In this document: piece by piece, positions 54,883-64,000 of the stretch | How positions within the stretch are numbered: the first letter of the stretch is position 1 | Layout of the letters: each line of letters opens with the position of its first letter | From: Geodermatophilus sabuli | Lineage (GTDB): Bacteria > Actinomycetota > Actinomycetes > Mycobacteriales > Geodermatophilaceae | DNA: 64,000 nucleotides | Direction: 5' to 3' | Assembly: GCF_010686765.1 (NCBI RefSeq) | Contig: NZ_JAAGWF010000009.1 | Span: forward strand, 186,001-250,000 | Position numbers and translations under genes: made by a program | The notes under the pieces: generated by a model | What the model was told of the DNA's origin: nothing | The model's database searches: none | The model's input: the letters and a program-made list of their open reading frames with translations, nothing else

Positions 54883-56555
54883 CAGTCGGTCCCCTCGGTG
54901 GTGGCCGGCTCGACGCCGCCCGGGTCGGCGCCGACGTCCTCCATCGTGGCGGCGACCGCCGGCTCGATGAGGTCGATCAGCGGCTGCGGGTAGAAGCCGA
55001 GGGCGATGATCAGCGCGACCATCGGCGCGGCGACGGCCAGTTCCCGGCGGCCGAGGTCGCGGACCCGCAGCCGACCGGGTGCCGGGGCGGTCAGGGTGGC
55101 GGTGCTGCCGCCGGTCGCGGGGCCGCCCCCGCTCGCGGTGGCGCCGCCGGTCGTGGTGCTGCCCGCCGTCGCGGTGCTGCCGCCGGGCGCCGCGGTCCCG
55201 TCGTCGGTCAGGAGCACGCCCCGGGCCGGGCCGTGCATGGTGCGCTGGTACATGAGCAGCACGTAGAGGGCGGCGAGGATGATCCCGACCGTGGCCAGGA
55301 TCGCGTAGACCGGCACGGTCGGGAACGAGCCGATCAGCACGAGGAACTCGCTGACGAAGCTGTTGGTCCCCGGCAGGGCGAGCGAGGCCAGGCCGGCGAC
55401 GAGGAACACCCCGGCCAGCAGCGGTGCCTGGGTGGCCATGCCGCCGTAGTCCCCGATCTGGCGGGAGCCGCCGCGGGCGATGAGCATGCCGACCACGAGG
55501 AACAGCAGCCCGGTGGCGATGCCGTGGTTGACCATGTACAGCACCGCGCCGGTGGCCGCTTCCGTGGTGAAGGCGAAGATGCCGAGCGCGATGAAGCCGA
55601 AGTGCGCGATGGACGTGTAGGAGACCAGCCGCTTCATGTCGCTCTGACCCATCGCGAGCAGCGCGGCGTAGAGGATGCCGGCGACGGCGAGCACCAGCAC
55701 CAGCGGCGCCAGGTCGCGGGATGCGTCGGGGAACAGCGGCAGGCAGTAGCGGATGAAGCCGAACGTGCCGACCTTGTCCAGGACGCCGACCAGCAGCACC
55801 GACCCGCCGATCGGCGCCTCGGCACCGGAGTCGGGCAGCCAGGTGTGGAAGGGCACCAGGGGCGCCTTGATGGCGAAGGCGATGAAGAAGCCGAGGAACA
55901 GCAGCTTCTGCACCCCTGGGTCGATCTCGATCTGCCGGAGCGCGTCGAACGCGAAGGTGCCCTCCCCCAGCTCGCTGCTGCTCACCACGTAGAGCCCGAT
56001 GACCGCGGCCAGCATGATGAGCCCGCCGACCAGGCTGTAGAGGAAGAACTTGACCGCCGCGTACTGCCGTCGCGGCCCGCCGAAGCTGCCGATCAGGAAG
56101 TACATCGGGACCAGCATCGCCTCGAAGAAGACGTAGAAGAGGAAGACGTCGGTCGCGGCGAAGACCCCGACCATCATCGCCTCGAGCAGCAGCAGCCAGG
56201 CGCAGAACGTCGTCATCGACCGGTTCCCGGGTGGGGTGTCCCGCCAGGAGGCGACGACGACCACCGGCACGAGGACGCCGACCAGCAGCAGCATCACCAG
56301 TGCGATGCCGTCGACGCCGAGGGCGAAGTCGACGCCGAAGTCGGGGATCCAGGAGACCGACGTGGTCAGCTGGAACCGGTCGCCGCCGGCGTCGAACGCG
56401 ATCGTCGCGAGCACCGCGAGCAGGAACACCACCAGGGTGATCCCGAGCGTCACCTGCTTGGCCAGGAGCTCGCGGCCACGCGGCAGGGCGGCCACGACGG
56501 CCGCCCCCACCGCCGGGACCGCGATCATCGCGAGCAGGAACGGGAAGTCGGTCAC
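54882..56555 (-). CDS. nuoM: NADH-quinone oxidoreductase subunit M
   Basis: Second antiporter-like subunit of the membrane arm. 557 aa, starting MTDFPFLLAMIAVPAVGAAV, with the core LVPFHTWLPDSGAEAPIGGSVLLVGVL (described in parts) and a conserved Lys region IKAPLVPFHTW. An unusually long, Thr/Ser/Gly/Ala-rich low-complexity insertion sits near the C-terminus (about residues 445-485, GGSTATAGSTTTGGATASG) between the last helices. This is not typical of NuoM and may be a linker. TGATG overlap with nuoN. Confidence 0.94.
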   Translation of the reverse strand: MTDFPFLLAMIAVPAVGAAVVAALPRGRELLAKQVTLGITLVVFLLAVLATIAFDAGGDRFQLTTSVSWIPDFGVDFALGVDGIALVMLLLVGVLVPVVVVASWRDTPPGNRSMTTFCAWLLLLEAMMVGVFAATDVFLFYVFFEAMLVPMYFLIGSFGGPRRQYAAVKFFLYSLVGGLIMLAAVIGLYVVSSSELGEGTFAFDALRQIEIDPGVQKLLFLGFFIAFAIKAPLVPFHTWLPDSGAEAPIGGSVLLVGVLDKVGTFGFIRYCLPLFPDASRDLAPLVLVLAVAGILYAALLAMGQSDMKRLVSYTSIAHFGFIALGIFAFTTEAATGAVLYMVNHGIATGLLFLVVGMLIARGGSRQIGDYGGMATQAPLLAGVFLVAGLASLALPGTNSFVSEFLVLIGSFPTVPVYAILATVGIILAALYVLLMYQRTMHGPARGVLLTDDGTAAPGGSTATAGSTTTGGATASGGGPATGGSTATLTAPAPGRLRVRDLGRRELAVAAPMVALIIALGFYPQPLIDLIEPAVAATMEDVGADPGGVEPATTEGTD

Positions 56556-56622
56556 GACATCGCCTCTCGGTCCGGGATCGACCCGCTCATCGCCATCGGT
56601 TCGCCACCGCGGGGCGCTCCGC

Positions 56623-58518
56623 TCATCCGGCCGTCACCGCCAGCAGCGCCCCGGCCACGATGACCGCGCCACCGAGCATCCCGAGGGCGTAGGAGCGGAC
56701 GAACCCGGTCTGGGTGCGGCCCAGCCGGGACGACGAACCGCCCAGCGTCGCGGCCAGGCCGTTCACCGCGCCGTCCACCCCGCGGTTGTCCACGAAGACC
56801 AGCGCGCGGGTCAGCCACTGGCCCGGCCGCATGAACAGCGACTCGTTGACCGTGTCGGCGTAGAGCGCCCGGCGGGCGGCGCGGACCACCGGCGAGACCC
56901 GGGCCGGGGCGACCACCGGGACCTCGCGGCGGCCGACGACCAGCCACGCCGCCGCGGCGCCCAGCAGCATCACCAGGGTGACCAGGATGCTGACCAGGAT
57001 CGGGGCGACGACGTGCTCGGCCCCCTCGGGCTCGCCGAACACCGGCGACAGCCACTCCTCCAGGGGGAAGACGACGACCAGCAGGAACCCGGCCAGCACC
57101 GACCCCACCGACAGCACGATCATCGGCGCGGTCATCACCGTCGGGGACTCGTGCGGGTGGACGCCGTCCTCCCAGCGCGGCCGCCCGAAGAAGGTCATCA
57201 GCATCAGCCGGGTCATGTAGAAGGCGGTCAGCCCGGCGGCGAGGATCGCCAGCCCGCCGAGCACGTAGCCCCAGCCGTCACCCCGGTCGAACGCGGCCTC
57301 GATGATCGCGTCCTTGGTGTAGAAGCCGGACAGGAACGGGAAGCCGATCAGCGCGAGGTAGCCCAGGCCGAAGGTGACGAAGGTGGTCTTCATCCTGGAC
57401 GCCAGCCCGCCGAACCGGCGCATGTCCACCGAGTCGTTCATCGCGTGCATGACCGAGCCGGCACCGAGGAAGAGGCCGGCCTTGAAGAAGCCGTGGGTGA
57501 GCAGGTGCGCGAGGCCGGCGACGTACCCGGCGGGGCCGAGCCCGACCGCGAGGAACATGTAGCCGATCTGGCTGACCGTGGAGTAGGCCAGCACCTTCTT
57601 GATGTCGTCCTGGGCGCAGCCGACGATCGCCCCGATCATGAGCGTGATGGCACCGACGGCCAGGACGACGGCGCGGGCGGTGGGCGTCTGGTCGTAGATC
57701 GGCGCGCTGCGGGCGATCAGGTAGACGCCGGCGGTGACCATGGTCGCGGCGTGGATGAGCGCCGACACCGGGGTCGGGCCCTCCATGGCGTCGGGGAGCC
57801 ACGCCTGCAGCGGGAACTGGCCGGACTTGCCGCACGCCCCGAGCAGCAGGAGCAGGCCGATCGCGGTCACCGTGCCGCCGGCGACCGCCTCGATCGAGCC
57901 GAAGACGCCCTCGTAGGACACCGTCCCGAGCTGGGCGAACATGAGGAAGATCGCCAGCGCCAGGCCGACGTCGCCGACCCGGTTCATGATGAACGCCTTC
58001 TTGGCGGCGGTGGCCGCCGACGGGCGCTCGTGCCAGAAGGCGATGAGCAGGTAGGAGGCCAGGCCCACGCCCTCCCAGCCGACGTACAGGGCCACGAAGT
58101 TGTCGCCGAGGACCAGCAGCAGCATCGCGGCGACGAAGAGGTTCAGGTAGGCGAAGAAGCGCCGGCGCCGCGGGTCGTGCGCCATGTAGCCGATCGAGTA
58201 GACGTGGATGAGCGCGCCCACACCGGTGATCAGCAGCACGAACACCGCCGACAGCGGGTCGAACAGCAGCCCCGCCTGCACGTCCAGCGAGCCGGTGGCG
58301 ACGAACGTGAACAGGTCGACGTCGACCTGCCGCCCGTCGAGGGCGAGGGTGCACGACAGCCCCAGCACGAACGCCGCGGCGACCGTGGCGGTGCCGAGCA
58401 GGTGACCCCACCGGTCGGTGCGGCGTCCGCCCAGCAGCAGCACGGCGGCGCCGGCCAGCGGCAGCGCGATGAGCAGCCAGGAGGCAGCGATCAGCCCCTC
58501 GGCGGGCACGGTGTCCAT
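56623..58518 (-). CDS. nuoL: NADH-quinone oxidoreductase subunit L
   Basis: Distal antiporter-like subunit with the long amphipathic helix that spans the membrane arm. 631 aa, about 16 helices, containing [36 protein letters not shown] (described in parts) and [27 protein letters not shown], the conserved Lys/His/Glu pump residues. 67-nt gap to nuoM and 18 nt from nuoK. Standard length. Confidence 0.95.
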   Translation of the reverse strand: MDTVPAEGLIAASWLLIALPLAGAAVLLLGGRRTDRWGHLLGTATVAAAFVLGLSCTLALDGRQVDVDLFTFVATGSLDVQAGLLFDPLSAVFVLLITGVGALIHVYSIGYMAHDPRRRRFFAYLNLFVAAMLLLVLGDNFVALYVGWEGVGLASYLLIAFWHERPSAATAAKKAFIMNRVGDVGLALAIFLMFAQLGTVSYEGVFGSIEAVAGGTVTAIGLLLLLGACGKSGQFPLQAWLPDAMEGPTPVSALIHAATMVTAGVYLIARSAPIYDQTPTARAVVLAVGAITLMIGAIVGCAQDDIKKVLAYSTVSQIGYMFLAVGLGPAGYVAGLAHLLTHGFFKAGLFLGAGSVMHAMNDSVDMRRFGGLASRMKTTFVTFGLGYLALIGFPFLSGFYTKDAIIEAAFDRGDGWGYVLGGLAILAAGLTAFYMTRLMLMTFFGRPRWEDGVHPHESPTVMTAPMIVLSVGSVLAGFLLVVVFPLEEWLSPVFGEPEGAEHVVAPILVSILVTLVMLLGAAAAWLVVGRREVPVVAPARVSPVVRAARRALYADTVNESLFMRPGQWLTRALVFVDNRGVDGAVNGLAATLGGSSSRLGRTQTGFVRSYALGMLGGAVIVAGALLAVTAG

Positions 58519-58536
58519 TCCCCGGGTCCCCGTCTC

Positions 58537-58836
58537 TCAGTACTTGAGCAGGTTGGCGTCGTCGACCGACGCCGACCGGCGGGTCCGGTAGATCGACATG
58601 ATGATGGCCAGCCCGACGACGACCTCGGCGGCGGCGACGACCATGACGAAGAACGCCATGATCTGGCCGTCGACGGTGCCGTTCGCGCGGGCGAAGGTGA
58701 CCAGCGTGAGGTTGACCGAGTTGAGCATCAGCTCGACGCACATGAACACGACGATCGCGTTGCGCCGCACGAGCACGCCGACCGCGCCGATGGTGAACAG
58801 GATCGCGGCCAGTACCAGGTAGTGCGTGAGACTCAC
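58537..58836 (-). CDS. nuoK: NADH-quinone oxidoreductase subunit K
   Basis: Three-helix membrane subunit. 99 aa from a GTG at 58836. Contains the two conserved Glu positions of the second and third helices ([17 protein letters not shown] and [14 protein letters not shown]). The GTG follows a purine-rich stretch. Standard length. Confidence 0.95.
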   Translation of the reverse strand: MSLTHYLVLAAILFTIGAVGVLVRRNAIVVFMCVELMLNSVNLTLVTFARANGTVDGQIMAFFVMVVAAAEVVVGLAIIMSIYRTRRSASVDDANLLKY

Positions 58837-58909
58837 GACTCCTCCTCTCCGGCGCTCGTCGCGGTCGTCCGCGGGACCGCTGTGCTCATGCGTCGGCTCG
58901 CCCGCTCGC

Positions 58910-59770
58910 TCACCTGGGCGTGCTCCCCGCGTCCTGGCCGCCGGGGACGTCGCTGACCGTGGGCTCCAGCGAGCCCAGCGACGCGTCGGGCGTGCCGAGC
59001 TCCGCCCGGCCGGTGGGCCGTGGCATCTGGTCGACCTCCTGCGGATCGATCCCGGTGGCGAAGCTGTCCTCGGTGACCCGCCCGTCGGGCAGCAGCGCCG
59101 GCGCGGCGACGGAGTTGGCCCGGGCGTAGACGCCCGGACCGGGCAGGGTCTGCGGCCGGTCGGTGAGGAAGCGGGCCCGGGAGAGCTCCTTCTGGGTGGG
59201 ACGGGTGCCGGGGTCGCGCTCGATGTGCGCCAGCACCATCGCCCCGACCGCGGCGGTGATCAGCAGCGCGCTGGTCACCTCGAAGGCCAGGAGGTACCGC
59301 GTGAACAGCAGCTCGGCGATCGCCTCGATGTTGCTGGTCTCCCCGCCCTGCACGGCGTCCAGGCCGGTGACCGGGAGGTCCTGGGTCGCGCGGGCGATGC
59401 CGGCACCGACCAGCCCGGCGAAGCCGAACCCGAGCAGGATCCCGGCGACCCGCTGGCCGCGGAGGGTCTCGACGACGGAGTCCGAGGAGTCCCGGCCGAC
59501 CAGCATCAGGACGAACAGGAAGAGGATCATGATCGCGCCGGTGTAGACGATGATCTGCACCGCGCCCAGGAACGGCGCCTCCTGGACGACGTAGAAGACG
59601 CCCAGCGCCAGCATCGTGTTCACCAGCCACAGCGCCGAGTGGACGGCGTTGCGGGACAGCACCATGCCCAGCGCCCCGGCCAGCGCGATCGGCCCGAGCA
59701 CCCAGAAGACGACGGCCTCGCCGGTGCCGATCTGCACCCCGCCGTCGGCGGCCGCGGCGAGCACGTTCAC
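58910..59770 (-). CDS. nuoJ: NADH-quinone oxidoreductase subunit J
   Basis: Membrane subunit with about five helices. 286 aa from the GTG at 59770, which overlaps the nuoI stop (GTGA); the longer in-frame reading to 60025 is in nuoI and rejected. The conserved helix [21 protein letters not shown] is visible near residue 67-88. It carries a C-terminal cytosolic tail of about 100 residues (after [19 protein letters not shown]) that is Pro/Ala/Gly-rich, longer than in E. coli. Confidence 0.94.
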   Translation of the reverse strand: MNVLAAAADGGVQIGTGEAVVFWVLGPIALAGALGMVLSRNAVHSALWLVNTMLALGVFYVVQEAPFLGAVQIIVYTGAIMILFLFVLMLVGRDSSDSVVETLRGQRVAGILLGFGFAGLVGAGIARATQDLPVTGLDAVQGGETSNIEAIAELLFTRYLLAFEVTSALLITAAVGAMVLAHIERDPGTRPTQKELSRARFLTDRPQTLPGPGVYARANSVAAPALLPDGRVTEDSFATGIDPQEVDQMPRPTGRAELGTPDASLGSLEPTVSDVPGGQDAGSTPR

Positions 59771-60441
59771 GCCCGGCCCCCCGGGACCGGCTGGTCCTCC
59801 CGGGACCCGGCCGAGCGGTCGACCGGCGGGGCCGTGCCACCCGGCGTCCGCACGTAGTAGTCCTTCTCGTCCCCGAGCCGCATCGGGTGCGGCGGGGCCT
59901 CCATGCCGGGCAGGAGCGGGGCCATGAGCTGTTCCTTGGTGTAGATCAGGTCGCGGCGGTTGTCGTCGGCGAGCTCGAAGTCGTTGCTCATGGTCAGCGA
60001 CCGGGTCGGGCACGCCTCGATGCACAGGCCGCAGAAGATGCAGCGCAGGTAGTTGATCTGGTAGACGCGGCCGTACCGCTCGCCGGGCGAGTACCGCTCG
60101 TCCTCGCTGTTGTCCCCGCCCTCGACGTAGATGGCGTCAGCCGGGCAGGCCCACGCGCACAGCTCGCAGCCGACGCACTTCTCCAGTCCGTCGGGGTGCC
60201 GGTTGAGCACGTGCCGCCCGTGGTAACGCGGCTTGGTCACCTTCGGGACCTCGGGGTACTCCTCGGTCGTCACCTTCCGGAACATCTGCGCGAAGGTGAC
60301 CCCGAAGCCCTGACCCGGGGCGGGCAGCCAGCTCGCCCGCTTGGCGGGGGTGGCGTCGCTGTCGCGTCGGGCGAGCTCGCCGCGGGAGGCCTGGGCCAGC
60401 CCCTTCTGCTCCCCGCCGGCCGTCGGATCGCCGTCACTCAT
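59767..60441 (-). CDS. nuoI: NADH-quinone oxidoreductase subunit I (8Fe ferredoxin)
   Basis: Carries two [4Fe-4S] clusters that pass electrons toward the quinone. 224 aa. Cluster 1: C89, C92, C95, C99 ([13 protein letters not shown]); cluster 2: C134, C137, C140, C144 ([13 protein letters not shown]). N-terminal 40 residues ([20 protein letters not shown]) are a low-complexity extension absent in E. coli, and a Pro/Gly tail follows. Overlaps nuoH by 8 nt and nuoJ by 4 nt. Confidence 0.96.
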   Translation of the reverse strand: MSDGDPTAGGEQKGLAQASRGELARRDSDATPAKRASWLPAPGQGFGVTFAQMFRKVTTEEYPEVPKVTKPRYHGRHVLNRHPDGLEKCVGCELCAWACPADAIYVEGGDNSEDERYSPGERYGRVYQINYLRCIFCGLCIEACPTRSLTMSNDFELADDNRRDLIYTKEQLMAPLLPGMEAPPHPMRLGDEKDYYVRTPGGTAPPVDRSAGSREDQPVPGGRA

Positions 60442-61909
60442 CGCCGTCCTCCTCCTGGGTGGTGGCGCGCCCGCGGCGGCCGGTGCTGACGACGCTGCCG
60501 GCGGCGACGGCCTCGCGGCTGCGCAGCCGCGGCGACGGGGGCACCTTCAGGTCCATGGGCGGCACGGGGAAGCCGCCCTCGGCGCGGCTGGGCCCGCTCG
60601 GCCGGGCCGGTCGGCGGCGCGGCCCCGCGGCGGGCAGGACCTCCGGCTCGGCGTCGGTCGGGTGGATCGAGCCGGCCGCGGCCTTGGTGGCCGCGATGCG
60701 GGTCGCCCGGTTGCTGGCCCGGCTGGCGACGAGCAGCCCGGCCAGCACCAGCAGGGCGATCGGGACGCCGACGAACAGCGCCACCTCGCCGGTGGACAGG
60801 TCGGCCTCCCGGGCCACGGTGCGCATGGTCGCGACGGCGAGGATCCAGAGCAGCGCCGTCGGCACCAGCACCTTCCAGCCGAAGCGCATGAACTGGTCGT
60901 AGCGCAGCCGCGGGAGCGTGCCGCGCAGCCAGATGAAGACGAACAGCGCGACGACGACCTTGAGGAAGAACCAGAGCAGCGGCCACCAGCCGGTGTTCGC
61001 GCCGTCCCACAGCGAGATCGGCCACGGGGCCCGCCAGCCACCGAGGAACAGCGTCGCGGCCAGCGCGGAGACGGTGACCATGTTGATGTACTCGGCGAGG
61101 AAGAACAGGGCGAACTTCAGCGACGAGTACTCGGTGTGGAAGCCACCGACCAGCTCGCTCTCGGCCTCGGGGAGGTCGAACGGGGCCCGGTTGGTCTCGC
61201 CGACCACGGCGATCACGTAGATGACGAAGGACACCGGCAGCAGGATCGCGAACCAGCTCGGACCGGTGAAGTCGAGCCCGAAGAACGACAGCTGGTTGCC
61301 GTCGGCCTGGGCGGCGACGATCTCCGAGGTCGACATCGAGCCGGAGTAGAGGAACACCGCGACGATCGACAGGCCCATCGCGATCTCGTAGCTGACCATC
61401 TGCGCGGCGCTGCGCAGGCTGCCCAGCAGCGGGTAGGTCGAGCCGGAGGCCCAGCCGGCCAGCACGATGCCGTAGACGCCCATCGCGGAGCAGGCCAGCA
61501 CGACCAGGACGCCGATCGGGGCGTCGGTGAGCTGCAGCGGGGTGCGCTCGCCGAAGATGCTGACCGTCGGGCCGAGCGGGATGACCGAGAAGGCCAGGAA
61601 CGCCGGGATCGTGGCGATCACCGGGGCCAGGAAGTACACCGGCTTGTCCGCCAGCGCCGGCATGATGTCTTCCTTGAACGCCAGCTTCAGGCCGTCGGCC
61701 AGGCTCTGGAGGTAGCCGCGCGGGCCGACCCGGTTGGGGCCGATCCGCTGCTGCATCCGGGCGACGACCTTGCGCTCGAAGACGATGGCGAACAGCGTCA
61801 GCAGCACGAGCACGACGAAGACGCCGACGATCTTGATGAGGACGATCCACCAGACGTCGGTGCCGAAGTCCTCGAGGGTGGGCTGGTCGGCCGCGGCCAG
61901 CACGCTCAC
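60434..61909 (-). CDS. nuoH: NADH-quinone oxidoreductase subunit H
   Basis: Quinone-site membrane subunit with eight helices. 491 aa from the GTG at 61909, which overlaps the nuoG stop (GTGA). Contains [33 protein letters not shown] (described in parts), the [21 protein letters not shown] loop and the [26 protein letters not shown] segment, all family marks. A C-terminal cytosolic tail of about 90 residues (Pro/Arg-rich, [12 protein letters not shown] onward) extends beyond the usual length. Confidence 0.95.
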   Translation of the reverse strand: MSVLAAADQPTLEDFGTDVWWIVLIKIVGVFVVLVLLTLFAIVFERKVVARMQQRIGPNRVGPRGYLQSLADGLKLAFKEDIMPALADKPVYFLAPVIATIPAFLAFSVIPLGPTVSIFGERTPLQLTDAPIGVLVVLACSAMGVYGIVLAGWASGSTYPLLGSLRSAAQMVSYEIAMGLSIVAVFLYSGSMSTSEIVAAQADGNQLSFFGLDFTGPSWFAILLPVSFVIYVIAVVGETNRAPFDLPEAESELVGGFHTEYSSLKFALFFLAEYINMVTVSALAATLFLGGWRAPWPISLWDGANTGWWPLLWFFLKVVVALFVFIWLRGTLPRLRYDQFMRFGWKVLVPTALLWILAVATMRTVAREADLSTGEVALFVGVPIALLVLAGLLVASRASNRATRIAATKAAAGSIHPTDAEPEVLPAAGPRRRPARPSGPSRAEGGFPVPPMDLKVPPSPRLRSREAVAAGSVVSTGRRGRATTQEEDGDE

Positions 61910-64000
61910 GCGGCACCTCCGGCGATCAGGCGGACGACGCCGCCGGGGGCGGTGCCCAGGACGGCGCGGACCTCGCTGCCCGGTGAACGCATCGGCAGCC
62001 AGACCACCTGGTCGGGCATCTCGGAGACCTGGACCGGGAGGCTGATCTCCCCCATGACGCCGCAGACGGTCACCCGCTCGCCGTCGGAGACCCCCAGCCG
62101 CCGTGCGGTGTCCTTGCCGATGCGGGCGACCGGCGGCCGGGCGGTGCCGGCCAGCTCGGGCTCGTCCCGCTGCAGCGTGCCGACGTCGAGCAGCTGCCGC
62201 CAGGAGGCCAGCACGGCCTCGTCGTCGGCCAGCTCCGGGTCGGCCGGCGGTGCGACGTCGAGCCCGGTGACCCGCGGCCGGACCGCGACGGCGCCGAGGG
62301 CGGCCAGCTCGGCCCGGGCCACCTCGGGAGCCGGCAGCCGCAGGTCGACGTCGAGCTCGTCGGCGATGCCCTGCAGCACGCGGCCGTCGGGCAGCAGTCC
62401 GGTGCCGTGCAGGGTCGCGTCGAAGGGCCGCAGCCGGCCCTCCCAGTCCAGGTAGCCGCCGGCCTTCTCGGGAGCCGCGGCGACCGGCAGGACGACGTCG
62501 GCGTGCTCGGTGACCGCGCTCGGGAACAGCTCGAGGCTGACCACGAACCCGGCCGCGGCCAGCGCCGCCCGGGCCAGGCGCGGGTCGGGCAGGTCGGCGG
62601 GGTCCACGCCGCCGACGAGCAGCCCGCCCAGCCGGCCGTCGCGGACCGCGGTCAGGATCCCGGACGTGTCCCGGCCGGGGGCCTCCGGCAGGTCGGCGAT
62701 CCCCCAGGCCGCGGCCACCTGCGCGCGGGCACCGGCGTCGGACACCGACCGGCCGCCGGGCAGCAGGGTCGGCAGCGCGCCGGCCTCCACCGCGCCCCGC
62801 TCCCCGGCCCGGCGCGGCACCCACGCCACCCGGACGCCGGTGGCGCGGGCGAGGGCGGCCAGCGCGGAGAACGCCCCCGGCACCTCGGCCAGCCGCTCAC
62901 CGGCCAGGACGACGGCGCCGGGCTGCCGGAGCGCCTCGACCGCCGGACCGCCCCACGTGCCCTCGGTCAGGGCGCGCAGCGACCGCGCCTCGGTGCCCGG
63001 GAGCGTGCTGAGCACGGTGGCCGAGAGCTTCTCGGCGGCGCGGGTGACGAACGGCGCGAGGTCGAAGACAGGCAGCCCGCGGGTGCGCACGGCACGGCGC
63101 AGCCGGAGGAAGACGATCGGCGACTCCTCCTCGGGCTCGAAGCCGGCCAGCAGTACGGCCGGCGCCGCGGCGATGTCGTCGTAGGTGACCGCGCCGTTGA
63201 ACGGCCCCGTGCCGGCCACGTGCGCGGCGAGGAAGGCCAGTTCCTCGGCCGAGTGCGCGCGGGCGCGGGCGTCGACGTCGTTGGTGCCCAGCGCCACGCG
63301 GGCGAACTTGGCGTAGGCGTAGGCGTCCTCGACGGTCAGCCGGCCGCCGGGCAGGACGCCGACCCCGCCGGCCGCACGCGCGGCACGCAGTCCCGCGGCC
63401 GCCGCCTCGAAGGCCTCGGGCCAGGAGGCCGGCTGCAGCTCGCCGTCCCGCCGGACCAGCGGGGTGGTCAGCCGGTCGTTGGCGGTGGCGTAACGGAACG
63501 CCCACCGCCCCTTGTCGCAGTTCCACTCCTCGTTGACCTCGGGGTCCTCCCCCGCCAGCCGGCGCAGCACCTTGCCCCGGCGGTAGTCGGTGCGCTGGGC
63601 GCAGCCGGACGCGCAGTGCTCGCAGACGCTGGGCTCGCTGCGCAGGTCGAACGGGCGGGAACGGAACCGGTACTGCGCGCTGGTGAGCGCGCCGACCGGG
63701 CAGATCTGGGTGGTGTTGCCGGAGAAGTAGGACTCGAACGGCTCGTCCTCGTAGACGGCGACCTGCTCCAGGGCGCCGCGCTCGAACAGCTCGATGAAGG
63801 GGTCACCGGCGACCTGCTGGGAGAAGCGGGTGCACCGGGCGCAGAGCACGCAGCGCTCGCGGTCGAGCAGGACCTCGCTGCTGATCGGCAGCGGCTTGGG
63901 ATAGGTCCGCTTGACGTCGACGAACCGGCTCTCGGTGCGGCCGTTGCTCATCGCCTGGTTCTGCAGCGGGCACTCGCCGCCCTTGTCGCAGACCGGGCAG
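61906..64000 (-). CDS. nuoG: NADH-quinone oxidoreductase subunit G (cut by window edge)
   Basis: Large iron-sulfur and molybdopterin-fold subunit. 697 codons are visible; the frame runs off the right edge. It cannot start at the Met at 63951, because the frame continues upstream with [17 protein letters not shown], the [4Fe-4S] segment of the N-terminal ferredoxin domain. Visible clusters are CVLCARC (N-terminal region) and the CEHCASGC plus NCDKGRW segment. The rest is the molybdopterin-oxidoreductase fold. The C-terminal stop overlaps nuoH. The N-terminal [2Fe-2S] part is missing from view. Confidence 0.95.
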   Translation of the reverse strand, partial: CPVCDKGGECPLQNQAMSNGRTESRFVDVKRTYPKPLPISSEVLLDRERCVLCARCTRFSQQVAGDPFIELFERGALEQVAVYEDEPFESYFSGNTTQICPVGALTSAQYRFRSRPFDLRSEPSVCEHCASGCAQRTDYRRGKVLRRLAGEDPEVNEEWNCDKGRWAFRYATANDRLTTPLVRRDGELQPASWPEAFEAAAAGLRAARAAGGVGVLPGGRLTVEDAYAYAKFARVALGTNDVDARARAHSAEELAFLAAHVAGTGPFNGAVTYDDIAAAPAVLLAGFEPEEESPIVFLRLRRAVRTRGLPVFDLAPFVTRAAEKLSATVLSTLPGTEARSLRALTEGTWGGPAVEALRQPGAVVLAGERLAEVPGAFSALAALARATGVRVAWVPRRAGERGAVEAGALPTLLPGGRSVSDAGARAQVAAAWGIADLPEAPGRDTSGILTAVRDGRLGGLLVGGVDPADLPDPRLARAALAAAGFVVSLELFPSAVTEHADVVLPVAAAPEKAGGYLDWEGRLRPFDATLHGTGLLPDGRVLQGIADELDVDLRLPAPEVARAELAALGAVAVRPRVTGLDVAPPADPELADDEAVLASWRQLLDVGTLQRDEPELAGTARPPVARIGKDTARRLGVSDGERVTVCGVMGEISLPVQVSEMPDQVVWLPMRSPGSEVRAVLGTAPGGVVRLIAGGAA

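Noticed and set aside
63951-63953. ATG at 63951 as the start of nuoG
   Set aside because: The reading frame continues upstream with the conserved [13 protein letters not shown] iron-sulfur segment, so this is an internal Met and the gene is cut by the window edge.

Overview
The window is about 64 kb of very GC-rich DNA from an actinobacterium. The gene order supports this: rpsL-rpsG-fusA-tuf followed by the full S10-spc-alpha ribosomal cluster, rpoB-rpoC, rplJ-rplL, rpmG-hadA-hadB near secE-nusG-rplK-rplA, KorAB-type 2-oxoglutarate:ferredoxin oxidoreductase, an F420-dependent-type LLM oxidoreductase, GTG/TTG starts (rpoB and rpoC both start with TTG) and GC-biased third codon positions. The Geodermatophilaceae (Blastococcus/Modestobacter/Geodermatophilus type) are the most likely family, but that is inference from gene content, not a search. 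No insertion sequence, prophage, CRISPR array or rRNA gene was seen.

Layout. 1-20.5 kb, minus strand: the translation megacluster, from rpsL (20.48 kb) down to rpoA, which is cut by the left edge. Sub-operons are str (rpsL-rpsG-fusA-tuf), S10 (rpsJ to rpsQ), spc (rplN to secY-adk-map) and infA-rpmJ-rpsM-rpsK-rpsD-rpoA, with promoters or hairpins at several boundaries. 21.0-24.2 kb, plus strand: a small accessory island with a trypsin-fold protease, a 71-aa protein resembling the protease's N-terminal domain, an LLM oxidoreductase, and a membrane-protein/winged-helix-regulator pair on a leaderless-type promoter with repeated GGAAAC half-sites. 24.3-37.6 kb, minus strand: rpoC, rpoB, rplL, rplJ, a GNAT acetyltransferase, rplA, rplK, nusG, secE, then tRNA-Trp. 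38.2-42.3 kb: aspartate aminotransferase (plus), a convergent rpmG-hadA-hadB-metallopeptidase operon, tRNA-Met and tRNA-Thr.

42.4-47.7 kb: a membrane GGDEF/EAL protein with a degenerate GGDEF, an unannotated 30-aa peptide gene with three RGNRWS repeats and a perfect Shine-Dalgarno sequence, a pilus TadE/G-like small protein behind a cluster of DnaA-box-like motifs, tRNA-Tyr, yajQ and htpX. 47.9-50.9 kb: korA-korB. 51.0-64.0 kb, minus strand: nuoG (cut by the right edge)-nuoH-nuoI-nuoJ-nuoK-nuoL-nuoM-nuoN, a trans-polyprenyl diphosphate synthase that probably makes the quinone side chain used by this complex, and a PQQ-type sugar dehydrogenase lipoprotein.

Genes are tightly packed, with many GTGA, ATGA, TGATG and TAGTG overlaps. 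A family of nested, terminator-like GC palindromes recurs between operons. The most interesting items are the RGNRWS peptide, the protease/stand-alone-domain pair, the leaderless regulator operon, the structured S10/spc boundary, the palindrome family, and a natural Ser at the rifampicin-pocket position equivalent to E. coli RpoB L511.
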